Positions 34,695 to 41,055 of a stretch of 41,055 nucleotides of DNA are shown one piece after another (the first letter of the stretch is position 1; each line of letters starts with the position of its first letter). Origin of the DNA: Anaerolinea thermophila (GTDB lineage: Bacteria > Chloroflexota > Anaerolineae > Anaerolineales > Villigracilaceae); contig DYKZ01000006.1 in NCBI GenBank assembly GCA_020722345.1, positions 1 through 41,055 of the forward strand, written 5' to 3'. A model generated the notes under the pieces. The model was not told the DNA's origin and searched no databases. It saw nothing but the letters and a program-made list of their open reading frames with translations. Position numbers and translations under genes: made by a program.

Positions 34695-34967
34695 TCAGGG
34701 GTAGGTTTGCGCCAGGTAGGCAAGGATGGCTTGTTTCTCCTGGCCGGTGACTTCCAGCCCCTCGCCAACCATTTTTTCGATAATGGAGGCCCATTCCGCG
34801 GCCGAACCGCTTGTCCGTTTGACGCGGTTGAGGGTGTGGCATTCGGTGCAATATTCTTGGACAAGGGCCGCCCCGTCGAGTGAACCGGTGACCGGTGCGC
34901 TGGTGGGGGAGAGGGCCGCGGCGGGAGGCGTCAGCGTGGGCGGGACGGGGGAGGCTGTTCCCTGCAA
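34695..34967 (-). CDS. cytochrome-c-like domain without a clear start, possibly 5'-truncated
   Basis: The C-terminal part contains one haem-c motif, EYCTECHTLNRV, followed by EWASIIEKMVGEGLEVTGQEKQ and a final AYLAQTYP, as in small single-haem cytochromes. Before it is a Pro/Thr/Ala linker (PTPAPAPTDTSLPS in the open frame upstream). A secreted cytochrome needs a signal peptide, but none is present. The frame is open right up to the acylphosphatase stop codon, in the same frame, with no ATG or GTG and no ribosome-binding site; TTG at 34967 is only a formal start. A deletion may have removed the signal peptide. Confidence 0.55.
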   Translation of the reverse strand: MQGTASPVPPTLTPPAAALSPTSAPVTGSLDGAALVQEYCTECHTLNRVKRTSGSAAEWASIIEKMVGEGLEVTGQEKQAILAYLAQTYP

Positions 34968-35024
34968 AACGGCGGAGGGGAGGCTGGTGTCGGTGGGCGC
35001 GGGGGCAGGCGTCGGGTCCGGCCC

Positions 35025-35336
35025 TCAACGGCTGGGGCGGACTTCGAAGCGGGTGAATTCCCCCGTCGCGGTTTCCCTCTCCATGCGGAAGTTGTCCACG
35101 CGCGAACCGGCCGGCCCGGCCCGAACGATATCAGCGAAATGTTCGAGGACGGCTGGCGATCCTTCGGCCACCACCTCGACGTGGTCGTAGCCCACGTTGC
35201 GTACCCAGCCATTCAGCCTCAGGCTGTAAGCCGTGTGCTGGACAAAGGCACGGAAGCCGACGCCTTGGACGCGCCCGGCGACCCAGATGTGAAGGCGGGC
35301 CAGCCCTGGCCGGGTTTCATTTGAGCCTGCGTTCAT
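35025..35336 (-). CDS. acylphosphatase
   Basis: The 103-residue product is slightly longer than the usual 90-95. The core IWVAGRVQGVGFRAFVQ carries the catalytic Arg of the VQGVGFR loop, and NGWVRNVGYDHVEVVAEG carries the catalytic Asn. It hydrolyses acyl phosphates such as carbamoyl phosphate. The ATG at 35336 gives a 20-base overlap with the upstream peptidase gene. A shorter start is possible. Confidence 0.92.
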   Translation of the reverse strand: MNAGSNETRPGLARLHIWVAGRVQGVGFRAFVQHTAYSLRLNGWVRNVGYDHVEVVAEGSPAVLEHFADIVRAGPAGSRVDNFRMERETATGEFTRFEVRPSR

Positions 35337-36525
35337 CTGTACTGGCCTCCCCTTTCTTCGCCTGCACCCGCCATACCGGGATGAGCAAGATGAGCGCCAG
35401 GATCGCCAGGTAGGGGGAGAGATTCTGAAGCGCCAGGCTGACGATATCCTGACCGAGGACGGTTTGCTGCCAGCGGGCGTCTAATTGCGACAGCGGCAGT
35501 CCCAGGGCCTGCCTGGCGCCCTGGTCGCAGTCCAGGCCGTCGGCGTAGGAACGGATCAGGAGTTGCAGGCCCGAGGTCCCGTAGGTGGTGTGCAGGTAGC
35601 GGACGAAGGATTCGGATTCGGCGTAGGCCAGGATCGCGCCGGAGACATCCACCGGGAAGGGGCCGCACAGGCTGGCGATGGGCAGGAGGATGTCGTTTTC
35701 ACCGGCCAGGGAGAGCACCTGGATGTACTCCTGGTTGGTGGCCTGTTCCATCTGGGAGGCGATGCCCTCCACCAGCCAGGTGGGGAGGTTGGCGTAGGAG
35801 GCGCCGGTCACGCGGTAGAGCAGGATATGGGCGATCTCGTGCGGGATCTGGCGCGCCATTTCGAGCCCCTGGTTCTCACCCGGCTCGATCGAGACCAGCG
35901 CCACGCCGAGGTCGGGGCTGGCGTGGCCGCCCACCCAGGTCTGGCCGCCCAGGCTGAGGGCGTCCTGGACGTCGGTGGCAGAGGCGTAAACGTAAACTTC
36001 AATGATCTCCCCCGCTTGCGCCCCGAGGTAACTTTCGGCTTTGCGCAGGCCGGCGCGGGCGGCGTCGAAGGCGGCCTGGCCAAAGAGGGTATCCCCGGCG
36101 TACCAGTGGAGGCGGATCTCCTCGTCTTCGAGGGTCTGCCACGGGTAGCGGTTGTCGGCGTAACGGAAACTTCCGTGTTCGCTGGTGGCCGACTGGCCGT
36201 TTACGTCGGTGACCTGGAACCAGTATTCGAGGCGGGCAAACGGGCGCACCATTCCTTGCGCGATCAGGTGGCGGTACTCGATGAAGCCGTCTGCATCGGG
36301 CTGGACGGGGATGAGGCGCGTCACCTGGTCGCCTTCGGCGAGGAAGAAGAGATAGGCTTCCTGGATGGGGGCAGCGGAGACGACCCGCGCCGAGAAGACG
36401 ATCTCCTCGCCGAAGAAGTAACTATGTGAGAGATTGTTGATCTGGATTCCCGACTGCCCCCGGGCGTGCAGGGCGGGAGCAAACAGGAGGCCGAGGCTGA
36501 TCAGGATGGCAGGCAAGCGGCGCAT
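35317..36525 (-). CDS. secreted or membrane-anchored peptidase-MA-like zinc metallohydrolase
   Basis: The 402-residue protein has a signal peptide (about 1-22) and an N-terminal beta-rich domain. A gluzincin domain follows with HEIAH at 229-233 and a third ligand in PTWLVEGIA (Glu253), the pattern of the peptidase MA superfamily. A C-terminal membrane helix (YLAILALILLIPVW) anchors it with the active site outside. The substrate is unknown. The AEC transporter stop lies one base upstream of its ATG, so the two are co-transcribed. Confidence 0.82.
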   Translation of the reverse strand: MRRLPAILISLGLLFAPALHARGQSGIQINNLSHSYFFGEEIVFSARVVSAAPIQEAYLFFLAEGDQVTRLIPVQPDADGFIEYRHLIAQGMVRPFARLEYWFQVTDVNGQSATSEHGSFRYADNRYPWQTLEDEEIRLHWYAGDTLFGQAAFDAARAGLRKAESYLGAQAGEIIEVYVYASATDVQDALSLGGQTWVGGHASPDLGVALVSIEPGENQGLEMARQIPHEIAHILLYRVTGASYANLPTWLVEGIASQMEQATNQEYIQVLSLAGENDILLPIASLCGPFPVDVSGAILAYAESESFVRYLHTTYGTSGLQLLIRSYADGLDCDQGARQALGLPLSQLDARWQQTVLGQDIVSLALQNLSPYLAILALILLIPVWRVQAKKGEASTDERRLK

Positions 36526-36526
36526 A

Positions 36527-37435
36527 CTACCTCCCCAGGAAGTATAACAGGGGCGTGAGCGTGAGCGGGCTCAGCAGGGTGCTGGTGAATACGATGGCGG
36601 TGACCAGGGAGGACTCCAATCTGTATTCGGCGGCCAGGACGGTGGTCATGACGGCAGTCGGCATGCTGGCTTCGGTGACTCCCGCCTGCCGGGCCGGGAC
36701 GGGCAGCCCGAACAGGGCCGCCAGGACCAGGGCGAGCGGCGGACCTGCGACCAGGCGGCAGAACGAGGGGATGCCCAGGGCGCGCAGGTTGCGGGTCCAC
36801 TCGGCGCGCTGGAGTTCGAGTCCCAGCAGGACCAGCATGGACGGGATGGCTGCACCGGAGGCGAGCGTGACCGTGCGCTGGAGCGGCTCGGGCAGCGTCC
36901 AGCCGGCGCGGACGAAGATCATCGCTAGAATGATGGCATAAATCGCCGGAACTTTCAAGAGGCCAACCAGGGCGTCTTTGAAAGGCAGGTGTCCCAGGGA
37001 GGCGATCATGACGCCCAGCGTATAGACCATGATGGCGCTGGTGACGAAGTAAATGCTGGCGTAGGCCAGGGCTTCCTGCCCGAAGGCAAAGGAAATGATG
37101 GGCATGCCGTAATTGCCGTTGTTGCCCACCAGGCTGGTCAGCAGGACGGCTGTGAGGACAGTACGCTCCAGGCGCAGGAGTTTGCCGATCAGGAAGGCCA
37201 GCCCCAGGGTGGCCAGCATGACGGCAGCGGCAAAACCCATCATGGCGCCAATCTCTCCAAAGGATAAGCGGCTCTGGGTGATGAGGTCGAAGACCAGGAG
37301 GGGGCTGAAGATATAAAAAATAACCCGTCCCAGCGGGCGCGGGTCGAGTTTGAAGACTTTGCCAAGCGCAAACCCTGCCCCGGCAAGGAGCAGGACCGGC
37401 AGGAGATTGTTGGCGAAGATGGTGAACAGCGGCAT
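36527..37435 (-). CDS. AEC-family transporter (auxin-efflux-carrier type)
   Basis: The 302-residue protein has about ten membrane helices. It shows LLPVLLLAGAGFALGK at the start, VGNNGNYGMPIISFAFG and the late VTEASMPTAVMTTVLAAEY, typical of the AEC family. These are secondary carriers often moving malate, malonate or similar acids. The substrate cannot be told here. It lies between the HEAT-repeat and peptidase genes. Confidence 0.88.
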   Translation of the reverse strand: MPLFTIFANNLLPVLLLAGAGFALGKVFKLDPRPLGRVIFYIFSPLLVFDLITQSRLSFGEIGAMMGFAAAVMLATLGLAFLIGKLLRLERTVLTAVLLTSLVGNNGNYGMPIISFAFGQEALAYASIYFVTSAIMVYTLGVMIASLGHLPFKDALVGLLKVPAIYAIILAMIFVRAGWTLPEPLQRTVTLASGAAIPSMLVLLGLELQRAEWTRNLRALGIPSFCRLVAGPPLALVLAALFGLPVPARQAGVTEASMPTAVMTTVLAAEYRLESSLVTAIVFTSTLLSPLTLTPLLYFLGR

Positions 37436-37452
37436 GGCTCCTGGCGGGACCC

Positions 37453-38427
37453 TTATCCGGTCTCTTCGTCCTCGTCATCTTCGTCTACCTCGAAGTTGAA
37501 CATCTCAAACTGTCCCATTTCCTCGGTAAAGAGCAGGTTGTCGAGCGCTTCTTCCAGGAATTCGGCTTCTTCGTCATCCATCTCGGAGTCGAGCAATTCT
37601 TCCAGTTTTGCGCGCACGCCCGCGCCGCCGACCTTGGAGAGCGCCCAGATGATCTCATGACGGATGTCGGCGTCTTCCTCGTCTTCCAACTGATCGAGGA
37701 GCGAGACGCGGCTGGAGGCCAGTTCCAGTTCCCCGGCGGCGCGGATGGCCTCCATGTGGATGCGTTCGTCGGCGTTGCGCAGTTGGGAAAGGATTCGTTT
37801 TTCCCAGCGTTTGTCGCCGGATTTGCCCATGGCAAATACGGCGCTGACCACCCAGTCGGCTTCCTTGCGGTGATAGGCCTCCTCGATGAGCGGCGGCACT
37901 TCTGGGCGCGAGGAGGCCCCCAGCGCTTCGAGAGCGCGGCGGCGCACGAGGGCAGACTCGGCGCGGTTGGCGGCCTCCAGCAGGGCTTCCTCCACTTGCT
38001 TGAGAAGCGAGGCAGGGATTTCCTCCAGTTCGCCTTCGTAGATGAAAAGCCCCAGGGCGGTGGCGGCCGCGGCGCGCGTCTCTTCGCTGTCGTCGCTGGA
38101 GAGGATGTGCAGGTAGGTTGGCACAAGTTTGCGGTCGTCGCATTCCCAGAGGATGCGGATGGCGCGGGTGCGGACGCCTGCCTCCGGGTCCGCGAGCAGG
38201 GCGCGGGCGAAGATGTCGAAGGACATGAGAGTGTCGGCTTCGGCCAGGTCTTCCAGGTCTTCGAGCAGACGCAGTTTGCGGCGCAGGGAAACTTTCGGCC
38301 ACGCCTCCAGCAGGAGGGTCAGGTCGGCAGGCTCCAGGTCCGAGAAGCGGTGCAGGTGGCGCGCCGGGAAGGGTTTGGTTTCATCTAGCAGCGCGTTCGT
38401 CACTTGGTCGAAAGTAGTTTCTTGCAT
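37453..38427 (-). CDS. HEAT-repeat protein
   Basis: The 324-residue soluble protein consists of six to seven alpha-helical HEAT-like repeats (for example AGVRTRAIRILWECDD, SEETRAAAATALGLFI, ALVRRRALEALGAS, DADIRHEIIWALSKVGG) and ends in a strongly acidic tail (DEDDEDEETG). Such repeats bind proteins and no enzyme motif is seen. It begins 15 bases after the site-2 protease gene, so a regulatory or scaffold link to membrane proteolysis is possible. Confidence 0.85.
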   Translation of the reverse strand: MQETTFDQVTNALLDETKPFPARHLHRFSDLEPADLTLLLEAWPKVSLRRKLRLLEDLEDLAEADTLMSFDIFARALLADPEAGVRTRAIRILWECDDRKLVPTYLHILSSDDSEETRAAAATALGLFIYEGELEEIPASLLKQVEEALLEAANRAESALVRRRALEALGASSRPEVPPLIEEAYHRKEADWVVSAVFAMGKSGDKRWEKRILSQLRNADERIHMEAIRAAGELELASSRVSLLDQLEDEEDADIRHEIIWALSKVGGAGVRAKLEELLDSEMDDEEAEFLEEALDNLLFTEEMGQFEMFNFEVDEDDEDEETG

Positions 38428-38442
38428 GTCTATCTGCCTGTG

Positions 38443-39534
38443 TCAGGGGAGATTGAAGGTGATCGGATTGATGAAATCCTTGACATAGAAGAAGATCAGC
38501 AGCACCAGCAGGAGTATAAACGCCGCGCTGTTGACGGCAGCCTGGAATTTGGCCGGGAGGGGGCGGCGGAAAAGCAGTTCGGGCAGGAGGAAGAGGATGC
38601 GCCCGCCGTCGAGAGCCGGGATGGGCAGCAGGTTTAAGGTGCCGAGTGAGACGCTCAAGGCGATGATGACGCTCAACGTGTAATAGGTGGGCGGGGTCTC
38701 GCCGCTTTCGTCCTGGCGGGTTTGCACGTCGCTGGCCACCGCCGCCTGGAACAGGTTCCAGATGGTGCGCGGACCGCCGATTTGGGCTTCTTCCGGGCTG
38801 GCCGTGCCGGCGATGAGACGCCCCGGCAGGGAGAGCAGGTTGCCCATGTCCATGCCGGTCACTTTGAAACTGTAGGGGATGGCCTCGAACCACGAGGCTT
38901 CGACGAAGGGGTTGGTCAACTGCACACCCATCGGCCCAGCGCCTTCCGGCCATTCGCTGCGCGGCGTGACGGTCAGGGTTTGCTCCACCCCATCCCGTTC
39001 CAGGGTGATTTCCATCGGTTGGCCGAGATTTTGGCGGGTGACGGCAATCAATTCATCCACACTGCCGATCTCCTCCCCGGCGGCCACGCGGATGATGTCC
39101 CCGGGCCGGATGCCGGCCTGCTCGGCAGGCGCGCCTTCTTCCACCGCGTAGACGGCTGCCGCCGAGTGGTCGGGGATGCCGACCTGGCTGAACAGGACGC
39201 TGTAAGCAATCACGGCCGTCAGCAGGTTCATGGTCACGCCCGCCAGCAGCACAACCAGCCGCTTCCAGGGGTTGGCAGCCGCCATCCCGCCCGGTATGCT
39301 GGGGTCGTCCTCGCCTTTGATGCGGTTGAACCCGCCCAGCGGCAGCCAGTTGAGGCTGAATTGGGTGCCTTTCCAGGTGAAGAGTGTAACCATGCGCGGC
39401 GGCATGCCAATTCCGAACTCTTCGACTTCGATTTTCATCAGGCGGGCTGCCACGAAGTGGCCGATCTCGTGCACCAGGATCATCCCGGTGAAGACCAGCA
39501 CAAACATGATGCCGCCAAGCAAACCAGTATTCAT
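38443..39534 (-). CDS. rseP: site-2 intramembrane zinc metalloprotease, RseP-like
   Basis: The 363-residue M50 protease has the zinc motif HEIGH at 22-26 in the first helix (MILVHEIGHFVAARLM), a PDZ domain (AGIRPGDIIRVAAGEEI) and the second metal site in TLNLLPIPALDGGRILF. The ATG at 39534 follows AGAGG; the ORF start at 39555 lacks one. It cleaves membrane-bound substrates such as anti-sigma factors. A TATAAT at 39596-39591 (minus) is a likely own promoter. The 5' untranslated part contains a 16-bp palindrome (39555-39570). Confidence 0.93.
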   Translation of the reverse strand: MNTGLLGGIMFVLVFTGMILVHEIGHFVAARLMKIEVEEFGIGMPPRMVTLFTWKGTQFSLNWLPLGGFNRIKGEDDPSIPGGMAAANPWKRLVVLLAGVTMNLLTAVIAYSVLFSQVGIPDHSAAAVYAVEEGAPAEQAGIRPGDIIRVAAGEEIGSVDELIAVTRQNLGQPMEITLERDGVEQTLTVTPRSEWPEGAGPMGVQLTNPFVEASWFEAIPYSFKVTGMDMGNLLSLPGRLIAGTASPEEAQIGGPRTIWNLFQAAVASDVQTRQDESGETPPTYYTLSVIIALSVSLGTLNLLPIPALDGGRILFLLPELLFRRPLPAKFQAAVNSAAFILLLVLLIFFYVKDFINPITFNLP

Positions 39535-39554
39535 GCTACCTCTCAAGGAGAACA

Positions 39555-39570
39555 CGCGCCCGCGGGCGCG
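39555..39570. repeat. 16-bp GC palindrome in the rseP leader
   Basis: CGCGCCCGCGGGCGCG is a perfect palindrome lying between the putative TATAAT (39591-39596) and the ribosome-binding site of the protease gene. It could shape the leader RNA or be an operator. No other evidence is available. Confidence 0.4.
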
Positions 39571-39611
39571 CCGACTTTATCAGCGGCTGGATTATATCCT
39601 TTTTAGGGACT

Positions 39612-40598
39612 TTATTCCACTTCCACGATCCGCGCCGGACCCCCAGCCTGCGCGGCGCGCACTTCCCGGACCCCCGGTATGCTCCCGATTAACTTGACAA
39701 CTGCTTCCCCCGCAGCCTGCTCGCAGATTACATGGACGTTCGACCCGGCGTCCACGGTGGCGCAGGCGGCCAGTCCCTTCGAGCGCGCCTGGCGCACGGC
39801 GGCCAGCACTTCCAGCGTGGCAGGCTGCCAGTAGAAAAGCGGCGGAGCGGAGGTCATCATCACGGCGTGCATGAGGGTTGAGTCGAGTTCGACGATTTCG
39901 GCAAAGGCGGCAAAGTCGCGCGTCAGGATGGCTTGCCGGCAAATGCCCAGCCTGCGGGGCGCGTCTGCCACCCGCGCTGCTTGCAGGGGGCTGGTGCCTG
40001 CCAGGGCGTGGCCCTCGGTGGAACCGGTCGGCTTGTGGGCGCCGGAGAGGATGGCGACCACGTCCACCAGCGGCCAGTGTTCGGGCGGGGCGATGGAGAC
40101 GGCGAACGAGTCTTCGTCGCCGGAGCCGGGCAGCCACTCGACGAATCCGCCCGGGACGGAGCGGCACGCCGACCCGGAGCCACGCCGCGCCAGCCGGGAG
40201 AGTTCTGCTTCCGTCAAGTCCAGCCCTGCCGCTTTCGTTGCCGCCAATGCCAGCGCCGCGAAGGCCGAGGCCGAGGAAGCGATCCCCGCGCCGGAGGGAA
40301 AGTTGTTGCGGCTGTCCACCGCGGCGCGCAGGTCGAAGCCCGCCATCCGGCGGACCAGATCGAGGAACGCCGAGACGCGTTCCAGCCCCTTGCCGGTCAT
40401 GGCTGAATTGTTGAGGCTCAGGCTGTCGGCGCGCAGGGCAGGGTCAAAGCGGACAGTGGTGCGCGTCTCCAGCCCGGCCAGGTCCATCGAGATGGAACCA
40501 TTGGCTGGGAGGCGCAGGGCGTCGTCGCGGTTGCCCCAGTACTTGATGAAGGCGATGTTGGGGTGAGCGAGGGCTGTTGCTCGGGAAATATCAGACAT
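39612..40598 (-). CDS. mvaD: mevalonate-pathway decarboxylase (diphosphomevalonate or phosphomevalonate decarboxylase)
   Basis: The 328-residue GHMP-fold enzyme starts ATALAHPNIAFIKYWGNRD, as in MvaD, and has the phosphate loop PSGAGIASSASAFAALAL and GSGSACRSVPGGFVEW. The C-terminal HAVMMTSAPPLFYW and DAGSNVHVI complete the family pattern. It decarboxylates an (di)phosphorylated mevalonate on the way to isopentenyl units. In Roseiflexus, another chloroflexote, a related enzyme acts on the monophosphate, so the substrate needs testing. It heads the minus-strand run through rseP; MITE copy 2 lies 60 bases upstream. Confidence 0.9.
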   Translation of the reverse strand: MSDISRATALAHPNIAFIKYWGNRDDALRLPANGSISMDLAGLETRTTVRFDPALRADSLSLNNSAMTGKGLERVSAFLDLVRRMAGFDLRAAVDSRNNFPSGAGIASSASAFAALALAATKAAGLDLTEAELSRLARRGSGSACRSVPGGFVEWLPGSGDEDSFAVSIAPPEHWPLVDVVAILSGAHKPTGSTEGHALAGTSPLQAARVADAPRRLGICRQAILTRDFAAFAEIVELDSTLMHAVMMTSAPPLFYWQPATLEVLAAVRQARSKGLAACATVDAGSNVHVICEQAAGEAVVKLIGSIPGVREVRAAQAGGPARIVEVE

Positions 40599-40657
40599 TC
40601 AACGTCAATAACCTTTTCACCATTCTCAAATCCGAGTTCAGTGATTCTCTCGCAAGT

Positions 40658-40848
40658 AATTGTGACTCTACTGCAAAAAGGCTATTGCACCGCGCAGCAC
40701 GCGAAGACCGCCAGGAAAATGCAAAATCACAACTCATTATTCAAGATAATCTGCGTCGTGGTTCAACATTTTCAAAGTGTCCTTAAATTTCCTTCGTTGC
40801 CTTTGTGTCCTTCGTGTTTAAAAAGGTTTTTGCAGTGGACTCAATTGT
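40658..40848 (+). repeat. MITE-like element, copy 2, with target duplication
   Basis: The 179-bp element (40664-40842) begins GACTCTACTGCAAAAAGG and ends TTTTTGCAGTGGACTC; the ends match as inverted repeats in 13 of the first 15 bases. AATTGT flanks it on both sides (40658-40663 and 40843-40848). It is about 97% identical to copy 1 at 5689-5868, in the same orientation. It lies upstream of mvaD and may displace or supply its promoter. Confidence 0.8.
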
Positions 40849-41055
40849 ACCTTCATAAACGCATAACTGCCGAGCAAAGTCTGCGGTTCTTGAGGCTTCT
40901 TTTTCCGGTGTATAGTATTACCGCGCAACATTTGTCTTGAACGTGCAAATCTTATCTGGCAATCGTAGCGCCAGGCTCTGCCAAGTGCCACGAAGTGGTA
41001 CAAGTACCACGAAGTGGTATGGCAATGCCGACCGCAGGCCGGCGGTACATTTGGC
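40849..41055. other. non-coding right end of the window with short palindromic direct repeats
   Basis: I see no gene here. CCACGAAGTGGTA occurs twice (40988-41000 and 41007-41019), and each copy holds the small palindrome CCAC-GAA-GTGG. TTGAGG at 40890-40895 with TAGTAT at 40913-40918 (17-base spacer) is a weak promoter candidate pointing out of the window. The ACCGC/GCGGT stem at 41031-41046 is another short hairpin. Confidence 0.4.

Noticed and set aside
40818-41003. 61-codon minus-strand ORF at the right end
   Set aside because: It begins in simple repeat sequence and ends inside the MITE-like element. There is no ribosome-binding site or recognisable motif.

Overview
The window looks like a chromosomal segment of a GC-rich member of the Chloroflexota, most likely class Anaerolineae. 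The reasons are the large fusion of a GT-C-type membrane domain (TIGR03663/Agl23-like) to NHL repeats, a mevalonate-pathway decarboxylase, a T-box-controlled leuS, and a division/cell-wall (dcw) cluster organised as in that phylum. The lineage call is inference from gene content; no database search was possible.

Layout. Bases 1-371 hold the tail of a HigA-like antitoxin gene and a small inverted-repeat element. Bases 372-5570 hold a Gfo/Idh/MocA oxidoreductase, a duplicated membrane protein and the Agl23-NHL protein. Bases 5571-9882 are the accessory highlight: a diversity-generating retroelement (DGR). It consists of a large membrane-anchored NACHT ATPase ending in a formylglycine-generating-enzyme-like (FGE/C-type-lectin-fold) domain with a variable repeat (VR, 6891-7009), a remnant of the DGR reverse transcriptase, an intact Avd accessory gene, and the template repeat (TR, 6030-6148). 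TR and VR are both 119 bp and differ at 11 positions, all of them adenines on the coding strand of TR. A broken BrnT/BrnA-type toxin-antitoxin cassette (10002-10431) lies between 20-bp direct repeats at the 3' end of an RlmI/RlmK-like methyltransferase gene.

Bases 11442-28890 are a compact plus-strand dcw operon: mraZ, rsmH, ftsL-like, ftsI, murF, mraY, murD, ftsW, murG, a CvpA-like gene, murC, a 61-codon gene, murB, ddl, ftsQ, ftsA, ftsZ. It starts at a clear sigma70-type promoter followed by three MraZ-type boxes and ends at a hairpin terminator. murE is not in the cluster. Next come a small possible riboflavin-kinase-like gene, a family 2 glycosyltransferase, leuS with its T-box leader, and two tRNA-Ala genes (GGC and CGC anticodons) behind a consensus promoter. 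radC and a minus-strand run follow: mvaD, rseP-like, HEAT-repeat protein, AEC transporter, peptidase-MA-like protein, acylphosphatase and a cytochrome-c-like fragment.

A 179-180 bp repeat with terminal inverted repeats and target duplications occurs twice (5689-5868 and 40664-40842), so short non-autonomous elements are active in this genome. Several perfect palindromes, two of which contain the stop codon of a gene, suggest a REP-like family as well.
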